DNA of 50,375 bases from Hydrogenophaga flava NBRC 102514 (GTDB lineage Bacteria > Pseudomonadota > Gammaproteobacteria > Burkholderiales > Burkholderiaceae_C): positions 1-50,375 of the forward strand of contig NZ_BCTF01000034.1 of assembly GCF_001571145.1 (NCBI RefSeq), written 5' to 3'. Below the pieces are notes generated by a model. That model was not told where the DNA came from. It made no database searches and saw nothing but the letters and a program-made list of their open reading frames with translations. Below are positions 8,938 to 19,900 of the stretch, piece by piece. Position numbers and translations under genes: made by a program. Every line of letters begins with the position of its first letter. Position 1 is the stretch's first letter.

Positions 8938-11900
8938 GTGGTGGAGGCACGGGTTGAAGGAGGCGCCGCAGTATGACCGGTCTGGTTCGCGGAAGTGCCC
9001 GCGCGTCGGGCTTCGGCGATGTGTGGGCGCATGGCGGCGGCCAGCACTTCCACGTGTGGGGGCTCCAGGATGTCCATGTGCTTGCCAGGGACGCGTTCGA
9101 TGGTCAACCGGGGCAGCAGCGAGCGCCAGCCATAGGCCGGAGCCGTGGAACGGTCGTCACCGGCCTGCAGGAACACCGCGGGCAGATCGCAGGGCAGGGC
9201 CTCGTGGTCGCGCATGGCCTTCGCATAGATGTGGACGCGGCGGCTGCCGGGTTCGTGGCGGTGCTCGCTCTCGTGGCGGTACACGCGGTAGATGTGCAGC
9301 AGGTGCCCGAACCCCTGGCGCCGGAGCAGGCGCAGGCGCCGGAGCACGCCCGCCACCAGGTGCTTGAAACCATGCCCGGGCAGTTTGGAGTCGAGCAAGG
9401 CGATCAGACCGATGGTTTCGCCCTCGGTCTGCAGCTGTCGTGCCACCTCGAACGCGAGCAGGCCGCCGATCGAAAAGCCGCCGAGGAAGTAAGGCCCGTG
9501 CGGCTGGATGCCTCGGATCAGATCCTTGTATTCCCGCGCCAGCGTCTCCACGGTCACCACGGGCGGCGCCAGGTCCATTGGCTGCTCCAGCAGGTCGATT
9601 TCGGTCTGTGAGAACACGCCATACACCGGCATGTCCGGGCCGAGCAGCTGCGCCAGCCGCCTGTACATCTCGGCGCCGGCCAGCAGGAAAAGGCCGGGGC
9701 CCTGGCCACGGGGTTGCAGCACCGCCACCGGGATGTCCTTGTGGTCCTCGGGCACGGTCTGTGACAGCGCCTCGGCCAGTTCCGCCACCGTGGAATGTTT
9801 GAACAGCAGGGCCAGCGCGCACGGCCGTTGAAGCGCCGCCTCGATGCGGCTGACCACGCCCACGGCCAGGATCGAGTGCCCGCCGAGGTCGAAGAAGTTG
9901 TCGTGAATACCGATCGCCTCGACCTGCAGGGCGGCCTGCCAGATCGACAGGATGGTCGTTTCGGTCGCGTTGCGGGGAGGGGTGGGCGGGGTGCGCGCCC
10001 GCGACGCCTCGGCGGACGGGGGCGGCAGTGCCCGGCGGTTGGTCTTGCCGTTGGGCAGCACGGGAATGGCATCCAGCTCGACGAACAGGCCGGGCACCAT
10101 GTGGTCGGGCAGCCAGCGGCGCAGGTGCTCGCGCAGGTCTTCGCGGGTGGGCATGGCGCCCCTGGGCACCACGTAGGCGACCAGCCGGGGCTGGCCTGGC
10201 GCGTCTTCGCGCAGCATGACGACCGCGCGCGCGATGGCCTCGTGGCTGAGCAGTCGGGACTCGATTTCCCCGAGTTCCACCCGGAACCCGCGCAGTTTGA
10301 TCTGGTCGTCGAGCCGGCCACCGTGTTCCAGCGACCCGTCGCACCGCCAGCGACCGCGGTCGCCGGTGCGGTAGATGCGCGTGACAAGCGGGTCCGCTGC
10401 ACCGGGCTGGTCGATGAAGCGCTCGGCGGTCAGCGCCGCCTGCCGGTGGTAGCCGATGGCCACGCCGGTGCCGCCGATGTAGATCTCACCCGGCACGCCG
10501 ATCGGGCAGGGTTGCAGGTGCGGGTCGAGCACCTGGACCGAGGTGTTGAGCACCGGGCGCCCTAGGTCAATGGCCTGGACGGCGTCCGGCGACACCCGCC
10601 AGCAGCTGGACCACACCGTGGTTTCGGTGGGGCCGTACATGTTCCAGACCTCGCCGCACCGGGCGAGCAGCCGGGAGGCCAGGTCGGGCGTGAGGGGTTC
10701 GCCGCCCACCAGCGCCTTGAGCCGCGGGTTGCCGGCCCAGCCGGCGTCGAGCAGCAGGTGCCAGCGCGACGGCGTGGCCTGCAGCACGGTGATCTCCTCC
10801 CGCGCCAGCAGCTCGGCCAGCGCCCGGCCATCGGTGGCATCGGCCTGGCTGGCCACCACCACGGTGCCGCCCGAGCCCAGGGGGAGAAACAGCTCCAGGA
10901 CGGCGATGTCGAAGCTGGGGGTGGTCACGGCCAGCAACCGGTCGTGCACGGTGCAGCCGGGCGCGCGCGCCATGCTCTCCAGCAGGTTCACCATGGCCCG
11001 GTGCGGCACGGCGACCCCCTTGGGCCGGCCGGTGGAGCCGGAGGTGTAGATCAGGTAGGCCGGGTCTTCGGGGCGGGCATCCAGCAGGGCATCGTCCGGT
11101 AGCCGGTGCGCCGCGGTGGCGTCGATCTGTGCGCGGTCCCCATCGACCAGCAGGCGCGGTGTCTGCCCACCCTCCAGCGCCACCGAGCTGTGGCTCACGA
11201 GCAGCGCCAGCTCGGCGTCCTGCATCTGGTCGCTCAGCCGTTGCAGGGGATAGTCCGGGTCCAGGGGCACGTAGGCCGCGCCCGATTTGAGAATGGCCAG
11301 CAGCACGACCACGAGTTCGTGGTTGCGGGGCAGGCAGACGCCCACACGGCAACCCCGCGCAATGCCGCGCTGGCGCAGAAGCCTCGCCAGCCGGTTCGAG
11401 GCCTCGTCCAGCTCGTGGTGGGTCAGCCGCGCAGCGCCGTGGACCAGCGCGGGCCGCTGGGCCGCCTGCAGCAATCCCCGGGCCACCCAGGCGTGCGCCG
11501 ATGCGGCGGCGGGTGCCTCGACGGGGCCATGCGACCACTGGTTCAGGCGCTCGCGTTCGGCCGTGCCCAGCAGCGGGAGTGTGGCCACGCGGGAGTCCGG
11601 CGCCTGCACGGCCATGCGCAGGATCTGCAACAGGTGCTCGCCCATGCGCTGCACCATTTCCGGCACGAACAGGTCGGTGGCGTACTCGATCGTGAAGGCC
11701 TGGTCGTACATCACGTCGACCACCACGCTCAGGTCGAACTGGGTCGACGCCCGGTCGAAGTCCAGCCGCGACCAGGTCAGGCCTTCGAAGTGGCAGTCCC
11801 GGGCCTGCGTGTTCACCATGTTGAAGAGCACGTTGAACAGCGGCTGCCGGCTGCTGTCCGGCCTGGCCGCGAGTTCGCGGACCAGCACCTCGAACGGCAT

Positions 11901-14900
11901 GTCCTGGTGCGAAAAGGCCTCCAGGGAGACGGTGCGCACACGGGAAAGCACCGTGAGGAAGTCCGGGTCGCCGTCCAGATCGGTCCGGAACACCAGGGTG
12001 TTGACGAAGGTGCCGATGAGGTTTTCGGAGGCCAGGTGATGCCGGTTGGCAATGGGCACGCCGATGCCGATGTCGGTTTTGCCGGTGTGCCGGTGCAGCA
12101 GCACCTTGAGCGCCGCGATCAGCACCATGGACAGGCTGGCTCCGTGCGCCGCGCCAAGGGCGCGCAGGCCGGCGATGTGCTCCTGCTCCAGCGGGAGACG
12201 CAGCGCCGCACCGCGGAAGCTCTGCTCCAGCGGGCGCGGCAGGTCGTTGTTGAGCGGCAGTGGCTCCAGGCCCTCCAGGCGTTTTGACCAGTACGCCAGC
12301 TCGCTCGCCCGACGCGTCTGTTCAAACCAGTCCCGGTGCCAGCGCGCGTAGTCTGCGTACTGGATCGGGAGCTCGGGCAGGCAGGCCTCAGACCCGGACA
12401 CCAGGGCGCTGTAGTGCGCCGCCAGCTCCCGACCCAGCTCCGCGAACGACCACTGGTCGCTGATGATGTGGTGCATCACGATCAGCAGTACCGCATCGTG
12501 TTCGGCCAGGTGGATGAGCTGCACCCGGACCAGCGGGCACTGGTCCAGCACAAAGGGCTGGCAGGTGACATCGGCCAGATGGCGGCGCAACAGCTCGTCG
12601 GGCACACCGCGTCCGTCGGTGGCCAGCCGCACCTGCTGAAGGGGCACGGCCGGGGGCGGCACCACCTCGGCAAACACGCCGTCGGCCGTCTTGACAAAGC
12701 GCGTGCGGAGGATTTCGTGGCGTTCGACCACGCGATCCAGCGCCGCCTGCAGGGCCGCCACCTCCAGCGGCCCCTTCAGCCGCATGGCCAGCGGGATGTT
12801 GTACGCGCTGCTCTGTGGCGCCAGTTCGTGCATGAACCACATGCGCTCCTGGGAGAACGACAGGTCCAGCCGGCTGCCGGGGCCGCGCGCGGCTGCCGGT
12901 GTGGCCGCCGCCGGCACTGGCGGGCTCGCCACGGCGCTGTTCGGCGCGGCCGACAGCTGCCCCAGCCTCTCGGCGAGTCCGCGCACCGTGGGGGTCTCGA
13001 ACACCGCACTGATGGGCAGGTCCAGGCCGAGCCTTGTGCGCAGACGCGAGACCAGCTGTGTGGCCAGCAGCGAATCTCCACCGAGGTCGAAGAAGTTCGC
13101 ATCGTGGTCGATCACCTCGTGTCCAAGGATTTCGGACCACAGCAGGGTCAGGGTGTCGAGCAGCGCGGCGTCGGCGGGGAGGTCGGGCGACGGCGCAGTC
13201 TGCGAGAACGTCTGCGCTGAAAGGCGCAGCGGCTCCAGCCGCCCTTGCAGGTAGAGGCGCCGGGCCGCGTTGCGCTGCGGCTTGCCGCTGGAGGTTCGGG
13301 GCAGGGTGCCGGTCCGCAGGGGAACGATGTCGTGCAGATCGACCTGGTGTTCGGCCGCCACCCGTTTGTGGACGGCATCGACCAGCTGCCGCACCACGTC
13401 CGGCGATGGGCGCCGGCTGCACTCGACCAGCATCACGACGGCCTCTCGCGCCCCCTTGTCCACCGAAATCGCGATGACGCCGCCGCCCCGGATGCCGGGG
13501 TGCGCCGACTCGGCGGTCTGCTCCAGGTCCTGGGGGTAGAGGTTGCGGCCGTTCGCGATGATCAGGTCCTTGCGCCGGCCGGCGACGAACAGCTCGCCGC
13601 CGTGCAGGAAACCCAGATCGCCGGTGCGCAGGTAGTGCGTGGGGTCGGCAACTTCGGGGGCGAGGGTGCCGCCAAAGTGCTCGGCGGTGGCGTCGGGCTG
13701 TCCCCAGTAGCCCCGGCCCACGCTCGGTCCGGCCACCCAGATCTCACCGATGCGGTCGGGGGCGCAGGGCGTCCTGGTGTCGGGATCGACGATGCGCAGC
13801 TGGAAGCCCGGCAGTGCCGGTCCGCAACCCACCAGCGTTCTGGTGCCGGTCGCTTCAGGGGCGGTGGGTCGCACCTCGTTGCGTTCGATGGCCTGCGCAT
13901 CCAGCGTGACCTGTTGCAGCGGTGTGGTTGCGTTCTTCACGGTGACCGCGAGCACCGCTTCCGCAAGTCCGTAGGAAGGTGCCAGCGCCGTACGCTGGAA
14001 CCCGAACGGCGTGAAGGCCTGCGAGAACGCTTCCAGCGTGGTGGCACGCACGGGTTCCGCGCCACAGGTGGCGTATCGCCAGCTGTCCAGACGGGCATTC
14101 CATCCGGGCGAGCGGGCCAGTGCCTGCACGCAGGCGGCGTAGGCGAAGTTGGGTGCCCCGCTGTGGGTGACGCCATGCATGGCAATGGCATCCAGCCACT
14201 TCAGGGGGTGCAGCAGGAACTGCACGGTCGACATCAGAAACGAGGTACCCCCGGAGTACAGCGGCTGGAGCACCCCGTGCACCAGGCCGTAGTCGTGGAA
14301 CCAGGGCAGCCAGACCAGCGCCTTCATCCAGGGCGTGTCCGCCCCGCTCACCAGCGACCGGCACTGGGCCATCACGTTGTGGTGGGTGATCTCGACGCCC
14401 CGCGGGGCGCTCGTGGACCCGGATGTGTACTGCAGGTACGCCACCGGGCTCTCGACCAGGCCTTCGGGCGCTGACGCCACCGCGTCGTTCTGCGGCGTCT
14501 CGTTCAGCAGGGCACCCAGCGTGCACCAGGTCCGCCCGGGAATCTGGGTGCGGCCGGTTTCGATGTGTCCTTCATCGGTCATGGCCAGCGCCACGTCCGC
14601 ATCGTTGGCAATGCCCAGCAAGCGCGATTCGCTGGTACGTCCATTCCTGTTGTCCGGCGCCGGTGCCGGGACGGGGATGGCACCGGCCAGGATGCAACCC
14701 CAGAACAGCTGCACAGCGTCCAGGTGGTTGTCGAACGCGAGCAACACCCGGTCTCCGGGCCCGATGCGCGCACGCAGACGCTTCGCGATGGCATCGGCCG
14801 ACTGGCCAAGCGCGGCGTAGCTCAGCGTGTGGCTGGCTTCCAGACCGTGCCCCAGGAACACGTAGGCCGCGTGCTCTCCGTAGTCCGTCACACGTTTGCA

Positions 14901-14945
14901 CAGCAGTTCGCGCAGATGCGCGTACTGAACATCAGAGGTGGGCAC
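8934..14945 (-). CDS. Lipopeptide-type NRPS: FAAL-PCP-C-A-PCP-TE
   Basis: A 2003-residue synthetase. Domains in order: fatty-acyl-AMP ligase (about 1-575; YTSGSTSAPRG near 171), carrier protein (LGGDSLLA near 623), condensation domain (about 690-1110; HHIISDQWS near 827), adenylation domain (about 1130-1650; YTSGSTGRPKG near 1298), second carrier (LGGHSILA near 1690) and type I thioesterase (GFSIGG near 1824). The ligase should activate a fatty acid as an adenylate and load it on the first carrier; condensation with the amino acid on the second carrier and release would give an N-acyl amino acid. Reading the pocket by alignment to GrsA from memory gives D-I-L-Q-V-G-M-V-W-K, close to the glycine code. 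The condensation motif has DQW where most have DGW. It overlaps the glycosyltransferase gene upstream and the lipoprotein gene downstream. Confidence 0.93.
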   Translation of the reverse strand: MPTSDVQYAHLRELLCKRVTDYGEHAAYVFLGHGLEASHTLSYAALGQSADAIAKRLRARIGPGDRVLLAFDNHLDAVQLFWGCILAGAIPVPAPAPDNRNGRTSESRLLGIANDADVALAMTDEGHIETGRTQIPGRTWCTLGALLNETPQNDAVASAPEGLVESPVAYLQYTSGSTSAPRGVEITHHNVMAQCRSLVSGADTPWMKALVWLPWFHDYGLVHGVLQPLYSGGTSFLMSTVQFLLHPLKWLDAIAMHGVTHSGAPNFAYAACVQALARSPGWNARLDSWRYATCGAEPVRATTLEAFSQAFTPFGFQRTALAPSYGLAEAVLAVTVKNATTPLQQVTLDAQAIERNEVRPTAPEATGTRTLVGCGPALPGFQLRIVDPDTRTPCAPDRIGEIWVAGPSVGRGYWGQPDATAEHFGGTLAPEVADPTHYLRTGDLGFLHGGELFVAGRRKDLIIANGRNLYPQDLEQTAESAHPGIRGGGVIAISVDKGAREAVVMLVECSRRPSPDVVRQLVDAVHKRVAAEHQVDLHDIVPLRTGTLPRTSSGKPQRNAARRLYLQGRLEPLRLSAQTFSQTAPSPDLPADAALLDTLTLLWSEILGHEVIDHDANFFDLGGDSLLATQLVSRLRTRLGLDLPISAVFETPTVRGLAERLGQLSAAPNSAVASPPVPAAATPAAARGPGSRLDLSFSQERMWFMHELAPQSSAYNIPLAMRLKGPLEVAALQAALDRVVERHEILRTRFVKTADGVFAEVVPPPAVPLQQVRLATDGRGVPDELLRRHLADVTCQPFVLDQCPLVRVQLIHLAEHDAVLLIVMHHIISDQWSFAELGRELAAHYSALVSGSEACLPELPIQYADYARWHRDWFEQTRRASELAYWSKRLEGLEPLPLNNDLPRPLEQSFRGAALRLPLEQEHIAGLRALGAAHGASLSMVLIAALKVLLHRHTGKTDIGIGVPIANRHHLASENLIGTFVNTLVFRTDLDGDPDFLTVLSRVRTVSLEAFSHQDMPFEVLVRELAARPDSSRQPLFNVLFNMVNTQARDCHFEGLTWSRLDFDRASTQFDLSVVVDVMYDQAFTIEYATDLFVPEMVQRMGEHLLQILRMAVQAPDSRVATLPLLGTAERERLNQWSHGPVEAPAAASAHAWVARGLLQAAQRPALVHGAARLTHHELDEASNRLARLLRQRGIARGCRVGVCLPRNHELVVVLLAILKSGAAYVPLDPDYPLQRLSDQMQDAELALLVSHSSVALEGGQTPRLLVDGDRAQIDATAAHRLPDDALLDARPEDPAYLIYTSGSTGRPKGVAVPHRAMVNLLESMARAPGCTVHDRLLAVTTPSFDIAVLELFLPLGSGGTVVVASQADATDGRALAELLAREEITVLQATPSRWHLLLDAGWAGNPRLKALVGGEPLTPDLASRLLARCGEVWNMYGPTETTVWSSCWRVSPDAVQAIDLGRPVLNTSVQVLDPHLQPCPIGVPGEIYIGGTGVAIGYHRQAALTAERFIDQPGAADPLVTRIYRTGDRGRWRCDGSLEHGGRLDDQIKLRGFRVELGEIESRLLSHEAIARAVVMLREDAPGQPRLVAYVVPRGAMPTREDLREHLRRWLPDHMVPGLFVELDAIPVLPNGKTNRRALPPPSAEASRARTPPTPPRNATETTILSIWQAALQVEAIGIHDNFFDLGGHSILAVGVVSRIEAALQRPCALALLFKHSTVAELAEALSQTVPEDHKDIPVAVLQPRGQGPGLFLLAGAEMYRRLAQLLGPDMPVYGVFSQTEIDLLEQPMDLAPPVVTVETLAREYKDLIRGIQPHGPYFLGGFSIGGLLAFEVARQLQTEGETIGLIALLDSKLPGHGFKHLVAGVLRRLRLLRRQGFGHLLHIYRVYRHESEHRHEPGSRRVHIYAKAMRDHEALPCDLPAVFLQAGDDRSTAPAYGWRSLLPRLTIERVPGKHMDILEPPHVEVLAAAMRPHIAEARRAGTSANQTGHTAAPPSTRASTT

Positions 14946-16179
14946 GAATCACCTCACTGCGGTGCCGGAAGACTGCGACGTCGTTGAAGGGGTGACCATC
15001 TTGCGCGGCCCGGCCAATCAGATCCGCCAGCCGCTGGCGATCCCGCGCCAGGCCGGCCAGACCGGACACCAGTGCGCCGATGTCGTCCTTGGGGGTCAGC
15101 AGGCCGCCGCCGTGGGCGGAAATCAGGTCCTTCGGGAATGGGCTGTCGTAGCCGACCAACGGGGTTCCGGACACCAGCGCTTCGATCAGGTTTCTCGGTG
15201 ACTCCGGGGTCTTGTGGCAGAACACGAACACCTGGGCCTCGCGCAGAACCTTGAGGATGGCCGCACGGTCCCTGATGAAGCCGGGCAGCGCGACCTGCCC
15301 GGTCAGTCCCAGCCGCTCCACCTGCGCCTTCATCTCCGGCAGACGTTCGCCGTCCCCCCACCAGGTTGCGCGGAAATCGACGCCGGCTTCCTTCAGCGAA
15401 GCCATCACCTGGATCCAGTCGTCGGCACCCTTCATCACGTCGGCCCGGCCGAGATAGCAGATGTGCAGCGGGCCTTCCATGACACCCTGCAGCTTGTTGC
15501 GGAGGGCATCGGGCGGGATGCGGTCCTCCTCGCGGAGGTGGATGTCGTGGACGATTTCAGCCTGTGAGGCGTAGGGCGCGTAGGTGGCGTAGGTTTCGGC
15601 ACCATGGAACAGCCCGAGGGCCGAGCGCCGGATGATGGCCCGCTCCAGCAAGGCCATCGGCCGGTGGTAGATCGATGCTTTCAGCCGCGCCCTGCGGGTG
15701 CGGGCCGCGCGGGCCTCGTGTCGCACCACTTCGGACTCCACCCGGTCGGTCCAGACGGCAAAGCGCCGGCCCTTGCGGTGGGCTTCCAGGGCGGCCACCG
15801 AACCCCAGTCGCCAAAGAGCCCGCCAATCGAGAACGACAGGTAGTCCGCTTCGTCGATCAGCTGAGCGATCTGGCGGCGCACCGAAGGCAGGAAGCGGAA
15901 GAAGCGGTCGGGGCGGTAGGCCGATGGCAGGGCGACGAGGTGCACGCGCTCCAGGTCGACGGCCGACGAACGCACCGGAATCCAGCTCGGTGGCGGGGTG
16001 CCGGGCTCCAGCGGGTGCATCACCGTGACCTGTTCGAAGTTTTCGGCCCAGAGGCGCAGTCCGTTGCAGGCCTGGTCTTCCAGCAGGTATCCGTCTTTCC
16101 CGGCGTAGAGCGGCACGGGTGCGTACAACAGCAGGCGGCTGCCGGAGGTCTTCATGTCGGTGCTTTCAAGGTGTTCCAT
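14932..16179 (-). CDS. GT-B family glycosyltransferase
   Basis: A 415-residue glycosyltransferase of the GT4 type. The C-terminal half shows LHICYLGRADVMKGADD (start of the nucleotide-sugar-binding domain), a GDGERLPEMK helix, and an ESPRNLIEAL segment matching the EX7E retaining motif. The N-terminal half reads as the acceptor domain, with YAPVPLYAGKDGYLLEDQ near the start. A second ATG eight codons in (MKTSGS) is an alternative start. It lies between the phosphopantetheinyl transferase gene (24-base gap) and the FAAL synthetase gene (14-base overlap), so a sugar transfer is co-expressed with the assembly line. It could act on the polysaccharide or on the synthetase product. Confidence 0.85.
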   Translation of the reverse strand: MEHLESTDMKTSGSRLLLYAPVPLYAGKDGYLLEDQACNGLRLWAENFEQVTVMHPLEPGTPPPSWIPVRSSAVDLERVHLVALPSAYRPDRFFRFLPSVRRQIAQLIDEADYLSFSIGGLFGDWGSVAALEAHRKGRRFAVWTDRVESEVVRHEARAARTRRARLKASIYHRPMALLERAIIRRSALGLFHGAETYATYAPYASQAEIVHDIHLREEDRIPPDALRNKLQGVMEGPLHICYLGRADVMKGADDWIQVMASLKEAGVDFRATWWGDGERLPEMKAQVERLGLTGQVALPGFIRDRAAILKVLREAQVFVFCHKTPESPRNLIEALVSGTPLVGYDSPFPKDLISAHGGGLLTPKDDIGALVSGLAGLARDRQRLADLIGRAAQDGHPFNDVAVFRHRSEVIRAHL

Positions 16180-16203
16180 GGCTCTTCGGCGCGCAGCGTT
16201 CGT

Positions 16204-16914
16204 TCATGAGGCAGGCCCGAGCAGCCAGGCCAGAACCAGGCCGTCGCGCGCGAGCAGGGTGCCTTGCCGGCTGCACCGGGGAAGCGGGGCGCCGTCAGAG
16301 GTGGCGCGCACCACAAAACCGGTCGCATCCGCCGAGAACGTCACCTGCACATCAAGGAAGTCCAGCAGGCGCTCGGTCTGCGGGTACTGCCACTTGTAGA
16401 AGGCCTCCTTGGCGCAGAACAGCCGGGTCACCCGCCGCCCCCGCTCGTGTGGTGGCAGCTGATCGAGCAGGGCCAGTTCTTCGTCGGTGCAGAGGCTCGG
16501 CCAGAGGTCCGGCCCCATGGCCCGGTCTTCTTCGATGTCGATGCCCACGGCGTGCACCTCGTGCCGCCAGCCGACCACCCCCACGCACACCCGCCCGCCG
16601 TGCGCGATAGAGCCCGTAAGTCCGTCGGGCCAGACCGGTGAGCGGTCGGGGGCGCTCGGAATGGCTTCAGGAGCGCATCCGATCTGCTGCATCGCTGTGC
16701 GTGCCGCCTGGCGCCCGGCGGCGTATTCGCGCTGCCGGCTCGGCACAGCTTTCAGGATGGCCGTGCGTTCGGAGGGCCAGAGCAGGTTCGGATCGCCGTC
16801 AACACCTGTGCAGGCCACGCCAATACCCCCGCCAAGAGCCCGCGCCAGCTGCAGGCGCAAGGGCTGCAGCAGCAGGGGCTCTGAGGGGGGCTGGAGGCAT
16901 TGAGCGGCGTCCAT
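16204..16914 (-). CDS. 4'-phosphopantetheinyl transferase, EntD/Sfp type
   Basis: A 236-residue enzyme that should convert apo carrier proteins to the holo form by moving phosphopantetheine from CoA to the carrier serine. Signature elements are REYAAGRQAAR (63-73), WPDGLTGSIAHG (95-106), GIDIE (124-128, metal ligands) and FCAKEAFYK (166-174, catalytic and metal-binding Glu and Lys). This is the EntD-like subgroup. Its ATG overlaps the stop of the preceding synthetase gene by one base (TGATG). At least four carrier domains are encoded in the same operon and a fifth in the adenylation/carrier/acyltransferase gene, giving it clear local clients. Confidence 0.93.
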   Translation of the reverse strand: MDAAQCLQPPSEPLLLQPLRLQLARALGGGIGVACTGVDGDPNLLWPSERTAILKAVPSRQREYAAGRQAARTAMQQIGCAPEAIPSAPDRSPVWPDGLTGSIAHGGRVCVGVVGWRHEVHAVGIDIEEDRAMGPDLWPSLCTDEELALLDQLPPHERGRRVTRLFCAKEAFYKWQYPQTERLLDFLDVQVTFSADATGFVVRATSDGAPLPRCSRQGTLLARDGLVLAWLLGPAS

Positions 16915-19900
16915 CAGTCCTGAGGCAGCTTGCTACCCGAGCGCATGGCGCGCCGGCGCGACATTGCGTCGGCCCGCATCTGCGCGCGCTCCGTGGATTC
17001 CGCCGCGGTCTCGGCGGTGTCGCGGGGCTTGTCGTCCAGGTGCTGCGCCAGCGCCGAGAGGGTCGGGAAGCGGAAGATGTCGGTGATGCTCAGGCGGGGG
17101 GTGTTGAGTGCCTGCTTGATCTCGCGGTGGGCCTGAACCGCCAGCAGCGAATGACCGCCCAGGGCGAAGAAGCTGTCCTTAGACCCGATCTGTGGCACGC
17201 CCAGGATGCGGGACCAGATGGCCGCGATCTTCTGTTCGACCTCGTTCTCGGGGGCAACGAAGGCCTCGGTGCGCTCGCGCTGGGTGGTCTGGGACGGCGC
17301 TGGCAGGGCCTTGCGGTCCACCTTGCGGTTGGGCGTGAGCGGGAACTCATCGACCACCACGAAGTGCGCGGGCACCATGTGCTCGGGCAGCCGGGTGGCG
17401 GCCCAGTCGTGCAACTGCTCGGTCGACACGCCTGTGTCGGCGCGCAGGTAGGCCACCAGGCGCACGTCGCCCGGCTGGTCTTCGCGGGCCACCACCACGG
17501 CCTGCTGCACGCCATCGGACGATTCGAGCACCGCCTCGATCTCACCGAGTTCGATGCGGTAGCCACGGATCTTGACCTGGAAGTCGGCGCGACCGAGAAA
17601 GTCGATGCGCCCGTCCGCGCGCCAGCGCGCCAGGTCACCCGTGCGGTACATGCGGGCACCGCCGGGGGCGGCGCACTCCGGACGCACGAACGGGTCGGCC
17701 GGGAAGCGCTCGGCGGTGAGGTCGGGGCGCTGCCAGTAGCCGCGCGTGACCCCGTCGCCACCGATATACAGCTCGCCCGGCACCCCCACCGGCACAGGTT
17801 CCTGGTGCTCGTCCAGCACGTACATCTGCGTGTTGGCAATCGGACGACCGATGTTGACGATGCTCTCGCCGGGCCCCGCCGTTTCTGTGGACGACCAGAT
17901 GGTGGTCTCGGTGGGGCCGTACATGTTTTCGATGGTGGCTGCACCGAGCTGGGACAGTTCGGCCACCAGCGAACCGGGCAGGGCCTCGCCGCCGATCATC
18001 AGGTGCTGCACCTTGCCCAGCGCCAGGCGGGCCTCGTCGTTCATCGCGATCATGCGCGCCATGCTGGGCGTGCACTGCAGGTGGGTGACGCCGTGTCGGA
18101 CGATCTGGGCCGCGATGGAGAAGTCGTCCGGTGCCGGGCCTGCGCCCTCGTTGGACCTGCGCAGCACCTCCGCCAGCGGGTAGAGGCCCTCCATGACCTT
18201 TTCGGACGGGATGCCGTAGTCGATCAGGCAGGCGATTTCGTGCACACCGATGCGCTTGAGCTGCTCCACGCGGTCCAGGCAGTCCTCCACCGTGCCGAAC
18301 AGGCCGGAGTCCTCGAAGTAGCGCTGGAACGCAAATTCCAGGATGCCTTCGAGTTCCTCGGCGTCGAGGGAGCGGATGTCGATTTCGGCCGGGTTGGTGA
18401 CGCCCTTGGGTTTCTTGAAGGCGGGGAAGGCCCAGGCGTACTGCTTGATGAGGCCTGCCGCGCTGCGCAGGTAGTCCTTCATGGGGCCGCGCGCGGTTTC
18501 GCGGGCCTGCTCGCGGTCGCGCGCCACATAGGTGTGCAGCATCAGCGTCACCGTGAACTTGGCCGGGTCGTGGCCGGCCTCGCGCAGCGCCTGGTGGTAG
18601 AGGCCGATCTTCTCGGCCACCTCGTCGATCGTCTGACCCAGCAGGTGGGTCAGCACGTTGGCACCCACCCGGCCGGTGTCGCGCCAGGTCTCGGGGTTGC
18701 CGGCGGTGGTGACCCAGATCGGCAGCTCCTTCGACACAGGGCGCGGTTGCGTCTTGACCGGGAACGTGCCGCCGTCCTTGGTGGGGAAGTCCACTGCCTC
18801 GCCCCGCCACAGGCGCCGGATCTGCTCGGTGGCATCGAACAGGGCCTGCCGGTTGGCGGGTGGCGTGTTCTCAGGGCGCAGCACGAAGTCGTCCGGGTGC
18901 CAGCCAGACGCCACCGCGAGCGCGGCGCGGCCATTGGTCAGGTTGTCGATCACGGCCCACTCTTCGGCGATGCGCGCCGGGTGGTGCAGCGGCACGACGC
19001 AGCTGCCGGCGCGCACGCCGATGTTCTTGGTGACGGCCGCGACAGCGGCGCCGGTCACCGAGGGGTTGGGGTAGGGGCCACCGAAGGCGTGGAAGTGGCG
19101 CTCAGGTGTCCACACCGCGCAGAAGCCATGCGTGTCGGCGAACTTGGCGCCTTCGAGCAGCAGCTCGTACTTCTTGGGGCCGGCGCCGTCGTCGTTGCCC
19201 CAGTAGTAGATGGAGAAGTCCATCTTCTGGCCGCTGGCGATGCGCCCGGACGACACCAGCGCGCGGTTCTCGTCGCTGCTGAGCACCAGCTTGAACCCGC
19301 GGGCCAGCGTGTAGAACAGTTCGAGCACCGAGATGTCGAAGGACAGGCTGGTGACGGCCAGCCACACGCCCGGCGGATCGTGCCGGATGCGGTCGTCCAT
19401 GCCGCGGAAGAAGTTGGCCACGTTGCGGTGTTCGACCATCACGCCCTTGGGGCGGCCGGTCGAGCCCGAGGTGTAGATCATGTAGGCGATGTCGGCCACG
19501 CTCACGCCGCTGGCCGGATCGGTGTCGGGCTGGCTGGCGATGGCGGGGTCCTGGTCGATCACCAGCACCTGGGCCTGGTGGGCGGGCAGGCTGTCCACCA
19601 GCGTCGACTGGGCGACGATCACCGGCGCGCCGCTGTCCTCGATGTACAGGGCAATGCGGTCGGGCGGGTAGGCCGGGTCCAGCGGCACGTAGCCGCCACC
19701 CGCCTTCTGGATGGCCAGGGCACCCACCAGCAGGTCCAGCGAGCGGGGCGTGTACAGCCCGACCAGGGTGCCGGGCAGCACGCCCATGGCGATGAGGCGA
19801 TGGGCCACCTGGTTGGCGCGACGGTTGAGCTGTGCATAGCTCAGCGCCTCGCCTTCGAACACCACCGCCGTGGCGTCGGGCGTGCGCAGAACCTGTTGCT

